Positions 25,055 through 33,918 of a stretch of DNA of 64,000 nucleotides are shown in pieces. The stretch comes from Clostridia bacterium (GTDB lineage: Bacteria > Bacillota > Clostridia > Oscillospirales > Oscillospiraceae), in contig SAAS01000004.1 in NCBI GenBank assembly GCA_009929315.1, forward strand, positions 1 through 64,000, in the 5' to 3' direction. The position numbers and the translations under genes are program-made. Each line of letters opens with the position of its first letter. Position 1 is the first letter of the stretch. The notes beneath the pieces were generated by a model that saw only the letters and a list, made by a program, of their open reading frames with translations, ran no database searches and had not been told where the DNA came from.

Positions 25055-27679
25055 TTAGCGGAGCTTATTAAGGCTCTCTGTCAAATTTTCGATGAGCGCC
25101 TTTGCCTTCGCGGTGCGCTCCTTTTCGGCCTCGATTACCTTTTCGGGAGCTTTTGCCAAGAAACTTTCATTCGAAAGCTTTGCAATTTGTCCGTCATACT
25201 CCTTTTGAGCCTTTTCAAGCTCCCTTTCAATTCGCTCACGCTCTTTATTTAGGTCAACCAAGTCGGCCATCGGAATGAACATTTTTGCCTGCCCGGTTAC
25301 AACTGAAACCATGCCCTCAATATCGCTTGAGCTGTTTTTGGTAACAGTTACTTCGCTCGCGTAGGCAAGTTTCATCAGGAAGGCTTTTCCGCTTTCAAAA
25401 ATCTCCTGCCTGTCGGTGACAATAATAAGATGAGCTTTTCTGGAGGGCGGAACATTCATCTCGGCTCTGCGCGAACGAATTGCCTTAATTGCCTCCATCA
25501 GGGTTTCAAAATCCTGTTCGTCCTTCGGGAAGTTCAGGCTCTCGCTATATTCGGGGTATGCCGCAGTAATCAGCATATCGCCGTCATGCGGAAGTGCTTG
25601 CCATATTTCCTCGGAAATGAACGGCATGAACGGATGAAGCAGCTTCATCATCTCGGTCAAGACATAAAGGAGCACCTTCTGCGCGTTAATTTTGCTCTCC
25701 TCATCGTCGCCGTTTAAGCGCGGTTTGGTAAGTTCAATATACCAGTCACAGTAGCTGTCCCAAATAAAGTCCGAAACCTTTTGCGCGGCAACGCCCAACT
25801 CAAAGCTGTCCATATTGTCCGTAACCTCGGAAATTACTCTGTTAAGCTTTGAAAGTATCCACTTATCTTCGGTTTCAAGCTTTTTCGGAAGCTCGCATTT
25901 GTCGATTGTAAGATTCATCATGACAAAGCGGCTCGCGTTCCAAATCTTGTTGGCAAAGTTTCGCATGGACTCGCAGCGCTCCGCGTAAAAACGCATGTCG
26001 TTTCCGGGGCTGTTGCCCGTGACGAGATTGAAGCGAAGCGCGTCGCAGCCGTATTTGTCAATCATCTCAAGCGGGTCAATACCGTTTCCGAGAGATTTTG
26101 ACATCTTGCGTCCCTTATCGTCGCGAATCAAACCGTGGATAAACACCGTATGGAAGGGCGCTTTTTTTGTATGCTCGCAGCCCGAGAAAATCATTCTGGC
26201 AACCCAGAAGAAGATGATGTCATACGCTGTTACAAGTACGTCGGTAGGGTAGAAATAATCGAGATCGGGTGTCTTTTCGGGCCAGCCGAGTGTGGAAAAA
26301 GGCCAGAGTGCCGAGGAAAACCATGTGTCAAGAACATCCTCATCACGTGTGATATTTGTGCTGCCGCATTTTTCACAACTCGTCGGATCCTCACGCGAAA
26401 CCGTTATATGACCGCAGTCCGCGCAATACCACGCAGGAATCTGATGTCCCCACCAAAGCTGACGGGAAATGCACCAGTCACGGACGTTTTCCATCCAGTT
26501 CGTATAGATTTTGCTGAAGCGGTCAGGCACGAATTTCGTTTCTCCGTCCTCAACAACGCGTATGGCTTCCTTTGCCAGCGGCTGCATTTTAACAAACCAC
26601 TGGGCGGAAATAATCGGCTCAACATCGGTTGCGCAGCGGTAGCAGGTACCGACATTATGCTGATGCTCTTCGATTTTTTCGACAAGTCCGAGAGCCTCAA
26701 GGTCGGATACGATGACTTTTCTTGCTTCATAGCGGTCAAGCCCCTGATATTTCCCGCCAAGCTCGTTTATTTTGCCGTTGTCGTCCAAAACACGGATTAC
26801 TTCAAGATTGTGACGCAGACCGACCTCAAAGTCGTTGGGGTCATGAGCGGGCGTCATTTTAACGCAGCCTGTCCCGAATTCCATGTCGCAGTAATCGTCG
26901 GCGACTATCGGAATTTCACGGTTCATGAGCGGAAGCATGCAGGTTTTACCGACAAGGCTCTTATAACGCTCATCGTTCGGATTGACCGCAACGCCCGTGT
27001 CGCCGAGCATGGTTTCCGGTCGCGTTGTGGCAACAATCACAAAGCCGCTGCCGTCCGTAAGCGGATAGCGAAGGTGCCAAAGAAAGCCCGGCTTATCCTT
27101 ATACTCAACCTCCGCGTCAGACAGCGCGGTTGTGCAGTGAGGACACCAGTTAATAATGCGGCTGCCCTTGTAGATGAGCTCCTTTTCATAGAGAGAAACG
27201 AAAACCTCGCGAACCGCCTTTGAACAGCCCTCGTCCATAGTAAATCTTGAGCGCTCCCAATCGCAGGAGGCTCCAAGCTGCTTTTGCTGGTCAACTATAC
27301 GGTCGCCGTACTTATTTTTCCAGTCCCAGACACGCTCCAGAAATTTTTCGCGTCCGAGGTCATAGCGGGAAAGCCCCTCCTGGCGGAGAGCCTCCTCAAC
27401 CTTTATCTGCGTAGCTATTCCCGCGTGGTCGGTTCCCGGAACCCAAAGAGCCGCAAAGCCCTTCATGCGCTTATAGCGAATCAGAATATCCTGCATGGTC
27501 GCGTCCATCGCGTGACCCATGTGCAGCTGCCCCGTAACATTAGGTGGGGGCATAACTATTGTAAAGGGTTTTTTATCGGGGTCACGGACCCCTTTAAAAG
27601 CTCCGCCCTTTTCCCACATTTCATAAATTCGCGCTTCGGCTTCTTTAGGTTCATACACCTTTGAAAGCTCTTTTGCCAT
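25055..27679 (-). CDS. valS: Valyl-tRNA synthetase
   Basis: 874 residues, class I aminoacyl-tRNA synthetase charging tRNA-Val. The HIGH-type motif is in [16 protein letters not shown] (about 40-55). The editing domain has the [15 protein letters not shown] stretch (about 219-233). KMSKS is in [11 protein letters not shown] (about 524). The C-terminal coiled-coil arm (about 810-874, rich in K/E/L) is typical of ValRS. It is controlled by a T-box leader with a GTC (Val) specifier upstream, which confirms the identity independently. Confidence 0.97.
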   Translation of the reverse strand: MAKELSKVYEPKEAEARIYEMWEKGGAFKGVRDPDKKPFTIVMPPPNVTGQLHMGHAMDATMQDILIRYKRMKGFAALWVPGTDHAGIATQIKVEEALRQEGLSRYDLGREKFLERVWDWKNKYGDRIVDQQKQLGASCDWERSRFTMDEGCSKAVREVFVSLYEKELIYKGSRIINWCPHCTTALSDAEVEYKDKPGFLWHLRYPLTDGSGFVIVATTRPETMLGDTGVAVNPNDERYKSLVGKTCMLPLMNREIPIVADDYCDMEFGTGCVKMTPAHDPNDFEVGLRHNLEVIRVLDDNGKINELGGKYQGLDRYEARKVIVSDLEALGLVEKIEEHQHNVGTCYRCATDVEPIISAQWFVKMQPLAKEAIRVVEDGETKFVPDRFSKIYTNWMENVRDWCISRQLWWGHQIPAWYCADCGHITVSREDPTSCEKCGSTNITRDEDVLDTWFSSALWPFSTLGWPEKTPDLDYFYPTDVLVTAYDIIFFWVARMIFSGCEHTKKAPFHTVFIHGLIRDDKGRKMSKSLGNGIDPLEMIDKYGCDALRFNLVTGNSPGNDMRFYAERCESMRNFANKIWNASRFVMMNLTIDKCELPKKLETEDKWILSKLNRVISEVTDNMDSFELGVAAQKVSDFIWDSYCDWYIELTKPRLNGDDEESKINAQKVLLYVLTEMMKLLHPFMPFISEEIWQALPHDGDMLITAAYPEYSESLNFPKDEQDFETLMEAIKAIRSRRAEMNVPPSRKAHLIIVTDRQEIFESGKAFLMKLAYASEVTVTKNSSSDIEGMVSVVTGQAKMFIPMADLVDLNKERERIERELEKAQKEYDGQIAKLSNESFLAKAPEKVIEAEKERTAKAKALIENLTESLNKLR

Positions 27680-27721
27680 AACTGTATCCTCCGTGTCTCT
27701 GCTAAATCAAAGCAGAAAAAT

Positions 27722-27944
27722 CAAAAACGCCCCGAGCAGCTGCTCAGGGCGTAAGTATTACGCGGTACCACCTGAATTCGCCTTTAAAGGCGCACTCGAA
27801 ACCCTTAACGCGGGCGGACGAACCGATATTTCCCTCGGTCGGCTCCGTGGCGACAAATAACCACCGTGCGCGAAAGCTTACACCCGCCGCTTTCTCTCTT
27901 TGCCGCACATATTGATTATACTTCCACTTCAAAGCCTTTAACAA
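27722..27944 (-). ncRNA. T-box riboswitch of valS, specifier GUC (Val)
   Basis: On the minus strand the leader has the stem I apical GAGAG motif and the specifier GTC at 27852-27854, six bases before GAGC. The stem III sequence GCCTTTAAAGGC follows, then the T-box GGTGGTACCGCG (27761-27772) and the terminator GCCCTGAGCAG/CTGCTCGGGGC with TTTTT (27723-27750). Uncharged tRNA-Val should promote read-through into valS. Confidence 0.95.
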
Positions 27945-27950
27945 TTTGTT

Positions 27951-27979
27951 ATTATATGTTGTGTATAATTTTTTGTCAA
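27951..27979 (-). promoter_or_regulatory. SigA promoter of the valS T-box leader
   Basis: On the minus strand TTGACA (27974-27979), 17 bases, TATAAT (27951-27956): a consensus promoter. Confidence 0.9.
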
Positions 27980-27995
27980 GAGCCGTAAGTCCGGT

Positions 27996-28805
27996 CTATT
28001 TACTTTCAATATAGGCGCTGGCCGAAATAGCCGCGGTATTGCCCTCTCCGACGGCGACTGCAAGCTGATAAGGTCTTCCCGTGCAGTCCCCTGCCGCGAA
28101 AACACCTTTAACGGCTGTTTTCATGGTTCTGTCCGTGACGATGTGACCGTTATCCAGCTCAAGTCCCGAAAGGAAGCTGCTGGGCGCTATGGTACTGCGA
28201 AGGATAAAGACCCCCTCCACAGGGTAAGCGATACCATCCGCAATAAGCTCGGTTACGCTTTTGCCTCCGCGGATTTCGAAATTCTTAGCTCTGTCCTTAT
28301 CGAAATATTCTACCTCGCAGCCGATTGAACGCAGAAGCGCCGTCTCCTCCTCCGCTTCCTCGTTAAGCCCGATAACAGCAATCTTTTTCCCGCGATAAAG
28401 CATCCCGTCACAGGTTGCGCAGTAAGACACTCCCCTGCCGAGAAATTCTGTTTCACCCGGGTAAGTTGATTGCTGGGTAATGCCGACAGTCAGAATTAGG
28501 GCCTTGCAGTCGTAATAATCCTGACCACAGGAAACTGAAAAGCTCTCGCCCATGTCGAGCGCGTTAAGCGCTCTTGCGGTAATAACTTCGATTCCCGCGT
28601 CGTCAAGCTGTTTGCGGAAGATTTTAAGAATATCCTGCCCGCTTGCACCCGGGCAGCCGGGGTAGTTTTCAACGAGCTTTGCCTTCCAGAGATTGCTCTG
28701 CTCCGCGCTGTTTGAGATTACGATTACGCTCTTATTTCTGTGTTTAGCCGTAAGGGCAGCGGAAACTCCTGCAGGTCCCGCGCCAATGATGATAATATCC
28801 GTCAT
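27996..28805 (-). CDS. Thioredoxin-reductase-like flavoprotein lacking the NADPH motif
   Basis: 269 residues, shorter than typical TrxB (about 300-315). FAD binding: IIIIGAGPAGVSAAL (about 4-18) and GVFAAGDCTGRP (about 234-245). The redox-active disulfide is present as CATCDG (near 132). Where NADPH-dependent TrxB has GGGDSA, this protein has VIGLNEEAEEE, and the HRR phosphate-binding motif is missing (YFDKD instead). This pattern is like ferredoxin-dependent flavin thioredoxin reductases described in clostridia, so reduced ferredoxin may be the donor. No thioredoxin gene is adjacent. The start at ATG 28805 places the Rossmann motif at the N-terminus. Confidence 0.8.
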   Translation of the reverse strand: MTDIIIIGAGPAGVSAALTAKHRNKSVIVISNSAEQSNLWKAKLVENYPGCPGASGQDILKIFRKQLDDAGIEVITARALNALDMGESFSVSCGQDYYDCKALILTVGITQQSTYPGETEFLGRGVSYCATCDGMLYRGKKIAVIGLNEEAEEETALLRSIGCEVEYFDKDRAKNFEIRGGKSVTELIADGIAYPVEGVFILRSTIAPSSFLSGLELDNGHIVTDRTMKTAVKGVFAAGDCTGRPYQLAVAVGEGNTAAISASAYIESK

Positions 28806-28965
28806 ACTGAGTTCTCCTCATGTGAAATTATATGTGTTGTGCTTGCGAATATGGCACTAAGGATATTTTAGCACATATATGTTGTTTTTACCAGAATTAT
28901 CGCTTATAATACCTTGAAAGAACTCTACGTATTTACTTATGGCGCTATGAGAGGAACGGTTTGCA

Positions 28966-30627
28966 ATGAACGAAAACACAAGCAACTTTATTCACGACTT
29001 TATTGACGAGGATCTGGCACAGGGCGGCGCTTTCGAGGGAATGAAAATTCACACCCGTTTTCCTCCGGAGCCGAACGGCTACCTGCACATAGGTCACGCC
29101 AAAGCTATATATATTGACTTCGGCACGGCGCAGAAATACGGCGGCGTATGCAATCTGCGCATGGATGATACAAACCCCGCCAAGGAGGACACGGAATTTG
29201 TCGACGCTATACAGGAAGACATTCACTGGCTCGGCTATGATTGGGGCGACAGGTTCTTCTACGGTTCCGATTATTTTGAAAAAACCTGTGAATATGCCGA
29301 GGAGCTGATTAAAAAGGGTCTTGCTTATGTCTGCGCCCTTTCGCCCGAGGAGTTTAAGGAGTTCCGCGGCGGAGTGGGTACTCCCGCACAATCGCCTTAC
29401 CGTGACAGACCGATTGAGGAAAGCCTGGACCTTTTCCGCCGCATGCGCGCAGGCGAATTTCCCGAGGGAAAATATACTCTCCGCGCGAAAATTGACCTTA
29501 CGAGCGGCAACTTCAACATGCGTGATCCCGTGCTTTACCGTATACGATATATCGAACACCACAGGCAGGGCTCAAAATGGTGCATCTTCCCGATGTACGA
29601 TTTTGCACACCCGATTCAGGACGCCATTGAGGGCATCACACATTCACTTTGCTCTCTCGAGTATGAGGATCACCGTCCGCTATACGATTGGGTAATCGCC
29701 AATACCTCCGTTCCCTCAAAACCGCGCCAAATCGAGTTTGCGCGCCTTGGAATCAATTACACCGTTATGTCCAAGCGCAAGCTTCGCAAGCTCGTTGAAG
29801 AGGGTCGTGTTTCCGGCTGGGACGATCCCCGTATGCCAACTGTCTGCGGACTTCGCCGCAGGGGTTATACTCCAAAATCGATTTTAAGCTTTTGTGAGCG
29901 CATAGGCGTGGCAAAAATGCCGAGCACGGTTGAGTTCGGTTTTCTCGAGCATTGCCTGCGTGACGATTTAAACGAAATCGCAACGCGCGTCATGGTCGTT
30001 ATGGAGCCGATTAAGCTCACGATAACGAATTATCCCGCTGACAAGAGCGAGATTTTTATGGTCGAAAACAACCCCAACAGCCCTGAAGACGGCGAGCGTG
30101 AAGTTAGCTTTTCAAGAAATCTCTTTATTGAAGCAGAAGACTTCATGGAGGTTCCCGCGCCAAAGTATTTCAGACTTTTCCCCAGCAGCGAGGTTAGGCT
30201 CAAGGGCTCTTATGTTGTCAAATGCACCGGCTGCGTAAAGAACGAAAGCGGTGAAATCACCGAGATTCTTGCTGAATATGATCCCGAAAGCAGCGGCGGT
30301 AACCCTAAAGACGGGCGCAAAATTAAAAGCACCATACATTGGGTCGACGCGAATACCGCTGTGGACGCCGAGGTACGTATTTACGACAATCTCTTTTCTG
30401 ACCCTGACCCCGACGGCGGCGACAAGGACTTCCTTGAGTGCCTGAATCCTAACTCTCTGCAGATTCTTAATAGCTGCAAACTTGAGAACAGCCTCAAATT
30501 TGCAAAGTTCCCGCAGACCTATCAATTCATGCGCAAGGGCTATTTCTGTGTTGACAACCGCGACAGCTCGCCTGAACATCTTGTTTTCAACCGCTCTGTC
30601 GCCTTAAAGGACAGCTTTAATAAATAA
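28966..30627 (+). CDS. glnS: Glutaminyl-tRNA synthetase
   Basis: 553 residues, class I synthetase of the GlnRS/GluRS group. HIGH motif PPEPNGYLHIGHAKAI (about 28-43), with the PEPNGYLHIGHAK form typical of GlnRS. The KMSKS counterpart is VMSKRKL (about 267-273). The C-terminal beta-barrel anticodon-binding domains are complete. Having GlnRS means this organism can charge tRNA-Gln directly instead of relying only on GatCAB. Start ATG after GAGAGGAAC. Confidence 0.96.
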   Translation: MNENTSNFIHDFIDEDLAQGGAFEGMKIHTRFPPEPNGYLHIGHAKAIYIDFGTAQKYGGVCNLRMDDTNPAKEDTEFVDAIQEDIHWLGYDWGDRFFYGSDYFEKTCEYAEELIKKGLAYVCALSPEEFKEFRGGVGTPAQSPYRDRPIEESLDLFRRMRAGEFPEGKYTLRAKIDLTSGNFNMRDPVLYRIRYIEHHRQGSKWCIFPMYDFAHPIQDAIEGITHSLCSLEYEDHRPLYDWVIANTSVPSKPRQIEFARLGINYTVMSKRKLRKLVEEGRVSGWDDPRMPTVCGLRRRGYTPKSILSFCERIGVAKMPSTVEFGFLEHCLRDDLNEIATRVMVVMEPIKLTITNYPADKSEIFMVENNPNSPEDGEREVSFSRNLFIEAEDFMEVPAPKYFRLFPSSEVRLKGSYVVKCTGCVKNESGEITEILAEYDPESSGGNPKDGRKIKSTIHWVDANTAVDAEVRIYDNLFSDPDPDGGDKDFLECLNPNSLQILNSCKLENSLKFAKFPQTYQFMRKGYFCVDNRDSSPEHLVFNRSVALKDSFNK

Positions 30628-30635
30628 GGTTAATT

Positions 30636-30670
30636 GGGGTGTAAAGTACATTTGCACCCCTCCTATTTTT
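30636..30670 (+). terminator. Terminator of glnS
   Basis: GGGGTGTAAA and TTTGCACCCC (one G-U pair) followed by TCCTATTTTT. Confidence 0.75.
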
Positions 30671-30683
30671 CGGGAAAAAGCTC

Positions 30684-30712
30684 TTGACTAATTTTCAGAA
30701 TAATGCTACTAT
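30684..30712 (+). promoter_or_regulatory. Promoter of tRNA-Leu
   Basis: TTGACT (30684-30689), 17 bases, TACTAT (30707-30712), about 22 bases before the tRNA. Confidence 0.75.
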
Positions 30713-30733
30713 TATCGGGCGTTCCATTTATGT

Positions 30734-30821
30734 GCGCGAGTGGTGGAATCGGCAGACTCGCCGGCTTCAGGTGCCGGTGCTCTTCACGGGCGTGGGGGTT
30801 CAAGTCCCCCCTCGCGCACCA
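30734..30821 (+). tRNA. tRNA-Leu(CAG)
   Basis: Acceptor GCGCGAG/CTCGCGC, discriminator A and encoded CCA. The anticodon loop TTCAGGT is flanked by CCGGC/GCCGG, so the anticodon is CAG. The long variable arm (GTGCTCTTCACGGGCGT region) is typical of class II tRNA-Leu. The T loop GTTCAAGTC is present. Confidence 0.95.
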
Positions 30822-30948
30822 AAACAAGGAAATCCCGCAGTCGTTGAGATTGCGGGATTTCTTTATTTTTTCATGATATTTTCATTCCAATACCTGTGAT
30901 TTCCGATATCTGTTGTTCCGCTGTCAGCATGTTGGAAAAACTTTCGCC

Positions 30949-30977
30949 TTGCCCTGAGTGTAACAAATAGTTACAAT
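30949..30977 (+). promoter_or_regulatory. Candidate promoter of the SleB-like gene
   Basis: TTGCCC (30949-30954), 17 bases, TACAAT (30972-30977). I did not find a clear SigG-type promoter. Confidence 0.45.
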
Positions 30978-31005
30978 ATGTCCATAAGAGCAAGGAGGAG
31001 TTTAC

Positions 31006-31809
31006 ATGAAAAAGATTCTCTCGGCGTTTTTGATTCTCGGGTTATTGTTATCGTTTACCCCAAGAACCCTGGCGCTTTCGCTTGAGCTTGACGGCAGTGC
31101 TCAAAACGTAAACGCAACACTCTATAACGGAACCACATACGTTCCCCTGCGGGCTGTTTCGAAGCTTATGTGCCCCGATGCCTTGGTGTCTTGGGAGAAT
31201 AATACGGCGTATGTTCGTACCGCTAAACTCACAATAAGCGTAACCCCTTGGTCGTATTACATAGACGCAAACGGGCGCAAACTCTTTTTGAAGGACGGCG
31301 TAAGGCTGGTTAACGGAACGACGATGGTGGCCGTACGTGTACTTGCGAAAGCTTTGGGTGCCTCTGTATCATGGAATGCTTCAACCCAAAGGGTGTCCCT
31401 AACAAGCGGTAGCGGCAGCCTTATATCGGGCGACGAATACTACGACGCCGATTCGCTTTACTGGCTGTCAAGAATAATCAACGCAGAGAGCGGTGGGGAA
31501 AGCCTTCTAGGAAAGATTGCGGTGGGCAACGTCATTTTGAACCGTGTCGCAAGCCCGGATTTTCCCGACAGCATTTATGATGTAATTTTCGACCGAACGG
31601 GCGGGGTTCAATTTACTCCGGTAGCAAACGGAACAATTTATAATAAGCCCTCCGAAGAGAGCGTACTCGCCGCAAAGCTTTGTCTGGACGGAGCATCGGT
31701 CGCAGGCAACAGCTTATTTTTCCTCAATCCGACTACGGCAACAAGCACTTGGATAACAAGAACACGCACTTATGTCGCAACTTTCGGTAATCATAAGTTC
31801 TACGCGTAA
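31006..31809 (+). CDS. Secreted cell-wall hydrolase, SleB/CwlJ catalytic domain with copper-amine-oxidase-like N domain
   Basis: 267 residues. A signal peptide (about 1-23, ending at LALS) is followed by a copper amine oxidase-like N-terminal domain (about 28-130, with YVPLRAVSKLM and MVAVRVLAKALGASVSWN), which in Clostridia usually acts as a wall- or substrate-binding module. The C-terminal Hydrolase_2 domain (about 145-267) has the ESGGE catalytic glutamate motif in RIINAESGGES and NVILNRVASPDFPDSIYDVIF. SleB-type enzymes cleave muramic-delta-lactam peptidoglycan in the spore cortex at germination; a vegetative role is possible. Ribosome site AAGGAGGAG before the ATG. Confidence 0.88.
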   Translation: MKKILSAFLILGLLLSFTPRTLALSLELDGSAQNVNATLYNGTTYVPLRAVSKLMCPDALVSWENNTAYVRTAKLTISVTPWSYYIDANGRKLFLKDGVRLVNGTTMVAVRVLAKALGASVSWNASTQRVSLTSGSGSLISGDEYYDADSLYWLSRIINAESGGESLLGKIAVGNVILNRVASPDFPDSIYDVIFDRTGGVQFTPVANGTIYNKPSEESVLAAKLCLDGASVAGNSLFFLNPTTATSTWITRTRTYVATFGNHKFYA

Positions 31810-31837
31810 GAACGGTTTTTGATTTATATATATAAAA

Positions 31838-31877
31838 GCTGCACTCAAGTATATCTTGAGTGTAGCATTTTATTTTA
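31838..31877 (+). terminator. Terminator of the SleB-like gene
   Basis: GCTGCACTCAAG / CTTGAGTGTAGC stem with TATAT loop, then ATTTTATTTT. Confidence 0.85.
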
Positions 31878-31922
31878 AATCTTGATAAGATTAAAATATG
31901 AATATTCAAGGCGGTGAAATAT

Positions 31923-32369
31923 TTGGACGAATTGCTTATTGCCCCCTGCGGAATGATCTGCGCGCTATGTATTGCTTATCAGGGCAGACTTATTGATATC
32001 AACAAACAGGGCTTTCATCGGAAGTACTGCGAGGGATGTATTCCGCGCGGCGAAGGCTGTCTGCACATGGGCGATACCTGCGATAAGCTGAAGAATAAAC
32101 TTGTTCGCTTTTGCTACGAATGTGGGGATTTTCCCTGCAAGCGATTAAGGAGCCTTGACAAACGCTACCGCACAAAATACCGCATGAGTATGATTGATAA
32201 CCTTAGATTTATCGATGAAAACGGAATAGATGCGTTTTTAGAAAAAGAGAACGCCGAATGGGCCTGTCCCGACTGCGGCGCTACGATATGCTGTCACAAC
32301 GGCTTATGCCTGAAATGCGGACTTGATAAGTTGCTGAGCAACAGGAAGTATCGCTGGGGCGAAGAATAG
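31923..32369 (+). CDS. DUF3795 cysteine-rich protein
   Basis: 148 residues from TTG 31923. An AAGGCGGTGA sequence close to the ribosome-site consensus precedes it with good spacing; a GTG at 31914 sits inside that site. The DUF3795 pattern is clear: APCGMICALCIAY at the start, CEGCIPRGEGC, CYECGDFPCKRL, and a C-terminal CPDCG...CLKCG zinc-ribbon-like pair. Fifteen or so cysteines suggest Zn or Fe-S binding. The function of the family is not established. Confidence 0.8.
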   Translation: MDELLIAPCGMICALCIAYQGRLIDINKQGFHRKYCEGCIPRGEGCLHMGDTCDKLKNKLVRFCYECGDFPCKRLRSLDKRYRTKYRMSMIDNLRFIDENGIDAFLEKENAEWACPDCGATICCHNGLCLKCGLDKLLSNRKYRWGEE

Positions 32370-32400
32370 ATTTTTGACATCTTTTTCAGATAAATATCAA

Positions 32401-32431
32401 GAAGCCCCGCGATTTTATACCGCGGGGCTTC
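32401..32431. terminator. Bidirectional terminator between DUF3795 gene and tRNA-Thr
   Basis: GAAGCCCCGCG and CGCGGGGCTTC around a nine-base loop. Confidence 0.85.
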
Positions 32432-32432
32432 T

Positions 32433-32507
32433 TGGAGCTAGTGGTGGGAATCGAACCCACAACCTCATCATTACGAGTGATGTGCTCTGCCATTGAGCCA
32501 CACTAGC
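32433..32507 (-). tRNA. tRNA-Thr(CGT)
   Basis: On the minus strand, acceptor GCTAGTG/CACTAGC, discriminator T, encoded CCA. The anticodon loop is CTCGTAA flanked by CATCA/TGATG, so the anticodon is CGT. T loop GGTTCGATTCC is present. Own consensus promoter upstream. Confidence 0.95.
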
Positions 32508-32544
32508 GTATGCCGAACAAACTTTGGGACAATGCGCGAAATTG

Positions 32545-32573
32545 ATTATACCTTTTTCCATTTTCTTTGTCAA
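32545..32573 (-). promoter_or_regulatory. Promoter of tRNA-Thr
   Basis: On the minus strand TTGACA (32568-32573), 17 bases, TATAAT (32545-32550). Confidence 0.85.
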
Positions 32574-32712
32574 CAGCTTTAAATCAGGTTCAAAGTCATA
32601 AAATAGCTGTCAAAATATTGATAAGAGTTTTATAAAATTTTTAGAATATTCTCATACTTATTACAATTATGCTCGCTTTGATACAGCAAGTACACAGATT
32701 TGCGGTTGAAAT

Positions 32713-32741
32713 TTGACTTTGACCCCGTAATGTGGTATTTT
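32713..32741 (+). promoter_or_regulatory. Promoter of the leader RNA and riboswitch upstream of the dapB homologue
   Basis: TTGACT (32713-32718), 17 bases, TATTTT (32736-32741). Confidence 0.65.
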
Positions 32742-32747
32742 ATGAAT

Positions 32748-32848
32748 AGATAGAGATATTTTCTTTGACGGTTGGGCGGCTTATGTCGTTTTCAAGATAC
32801 GTCTTCTTGGGTGGGAAGTCCGGTTTTTGGACTGCCCGCCTTTTTATA
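32748..32848 (+). ncRNA. Leader segment ending in a terminator-like hairpin, 5' of the c-di-AMP riboswitch
   Basis: Between the promoter and the riboswitch lies about 100 bases ending in GGTGGG-A-AGTCC / GGACT-G-CCCGCC followed by TTTTTATA (roughly 32812-32846), a good intrinsic terminator shape. An upstream GGGCGG (near 32775) could pair with the CTGCCC of that hairpin and form an alternative antiterminator. It may be a separate attenuator or a small RNA. I do not recognise the class. Confidence 0.45.
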
Positions 32849-32856
32849 TAGATACA

Positions 32857-32972
32857 AAATCGCTTAATCCATTTTGGAACGGGAAAACCATTATTGGGGT
32901 GAAGTGCGCAATGCGCACAGGGTGAACTTTCCATCCGAATCCGTCAGCTAATCTCGTAAGCGTTGAAAGAAA
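32857..32972 (+). ncRNA. c-di-AMP riboswitch (ydaO/yuaA class)
   Basis: Conserved blocks of this class occur in order: CGCTTAATCC (32861-32870), GGAACGGG...CCA, TTGGGGTGAA, AGGGTGAAC, CCGAATCCGTCAGCTAAT (32934-32951) and CTCGTAAGCG closing on CGCTT. This class senses the second messenger c-di-AMP and usually turns genes off when ligand is high. I see no clear terminator between it and the start codon at 33040, so control may be translational, or may involve the hairpin upstream of it. Confidence 0.92.
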
Positions 32973-33039
32973 GGGTGTTTGATTATTTTTTATTAACTGC
33001 TAATAATGTAAGTATAATTTTTGTTCGAAAGGAGTCTAA

Positions 33040-33834
33040 ATGAAATTAACCATAGGACTTTTCGGCTTCGGCAAAACCGGTTCTGTTGTAGCAAATGAAA
33101 TTATTAAGGACTTGGACTGCGAATTAAAGTGGGTTATCCGCAAGTCATCAATCCATGAAGGAACCTTTGCCAGCCGACATCTCGGATTTGATCATGACGA
33201 AGGCTTAATTTATTCCATGAACAGCATTGTTTCGGATAAGTTTTTTTCGGAAAACAGAGTTGATGTAATAATCGACTTTTCCACAGCCAGTGCTGCCGGC
33301 GAATATAAAGACGCAGTTAAATACGGGACAAGGATTGTGTCGGCAATTTCAGATTACAGTCAGAACGAATTTGAGCAAATAAACGAGCTGAGTAAACATA
33401 CTGCCGTATTATACTCTCCAAACATCACTTTAGGCGTCAATTTTTTAATCGAGGCTTCAAAGCTGCTTCAGAATATTGTTCCGACGGCCGATATCGAAAT
33501 TGTTGAGGAACATTTCAAGGAGAAAAAGGGTGTTTCAGGCACAGCCCTGAGAATTGCCGAGGATTTGGGTCTTGACAAGGAAAAACATATCAACTCAATT
33601 CGTGTCGGAGGTATTATCGGAAAACATGAAGTCGTTTTCGGTCTTCCAAATCAGACTATACGCATCGTCCACGAGTCGCATAATCGCGGCGCGTTCGGTC
33701 AGGGCGCTATATTTGCGGCAAAATGGATAATGACGAAAGGCAAAGGCATGTACAGTATGGAACAGGCGCTTTCCTTGGTTATGTCAAGACCTGACGCACG
33801 GTCGGAAAGAGCCGAAAATATCAGTCCTCAATAA
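33040..33834 (+). CDS. Divergent dihydrodipicolinate reductase (DapB) homologue
   Basis: 264 residues. The N-terminal Rossmann fold starts TIGLFGFGKTGSVV (GxGxxG). The DapB C-terminal domain is recognisable: SPNITLGVNFLIEASKLL, then EEHFKEKKGVSGTAL. Canonical DapB has E-x-H-H-x-x-K-x-D-x-P-S-G-T here. This protein has one His instead of two, keeps the Lys, and lacks one residue and the Pro before SGT. It could be a true but divergent 4-hydroxytetrahydrodipicolinate reductase or a paralogue with another substrate. Control by a c-di-AMP riboswitch links it to cell-wall or osmotic physiology. Start ATG after AAAGGAG. Confidence 0.8.
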   Translation: MKLTIGLFGFGKTGSVVANEIIKDLDCELKWVIRKSSIHEGTFASRHLGFDHDEGLIYSMNSIVSDKFFSENRVDVIIDFSTASAAGEYKDAVKYGTRIVSAISDYSQNEFEQINELSKHTAVLYSPNITLGVNFLIEASKLLQNIVPTADIEIVEEHFKEKKGVSGTALRIAEDLGLDKEKHINSIRVGGIIGKHEVVFGLPNQTIRIVHESHNRGAFGQGAIFAAKWIMTKGKGMYSMEQALSLVMSRPDARSERAENISPQ

Positions 33835-33882
33835 ACTATGGCAGTTAAACCATTAAAGGCATAATAAATGCTGAAATACGTT

Positions 33883-33915
33883 AAAAAAGGCCGTCAATAT
33901 ACGGCCTTTTTTCTT
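33883..33915 (+). terminator. Terminator of the dapB homologue
   Basis: AAAAAAGGCCGT, loop CAATAT, ACGGCCTTTTTT. Confidence 0.92.
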
Positions 33916-33918
33916 TAA

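Noticed and set aside
26135..27223. Plus-strand open frame of 362 codons
   Set aside because: It lies wholly antisense to valS, whose motifs and T-box are certain. The encoded sequence has no recognisable family or ribosome site.
28945..29562. Minus-strand open frame of 205 codons
   Set aside because: Antisense to glnS, no ribosome site or family features.
32740..32934. Minus-strand open frame of 64 codons
   Set aside because: It is antisense to the leader RNA and the c-di-AMP riboswitch, whose conserved bases explain the sequence.
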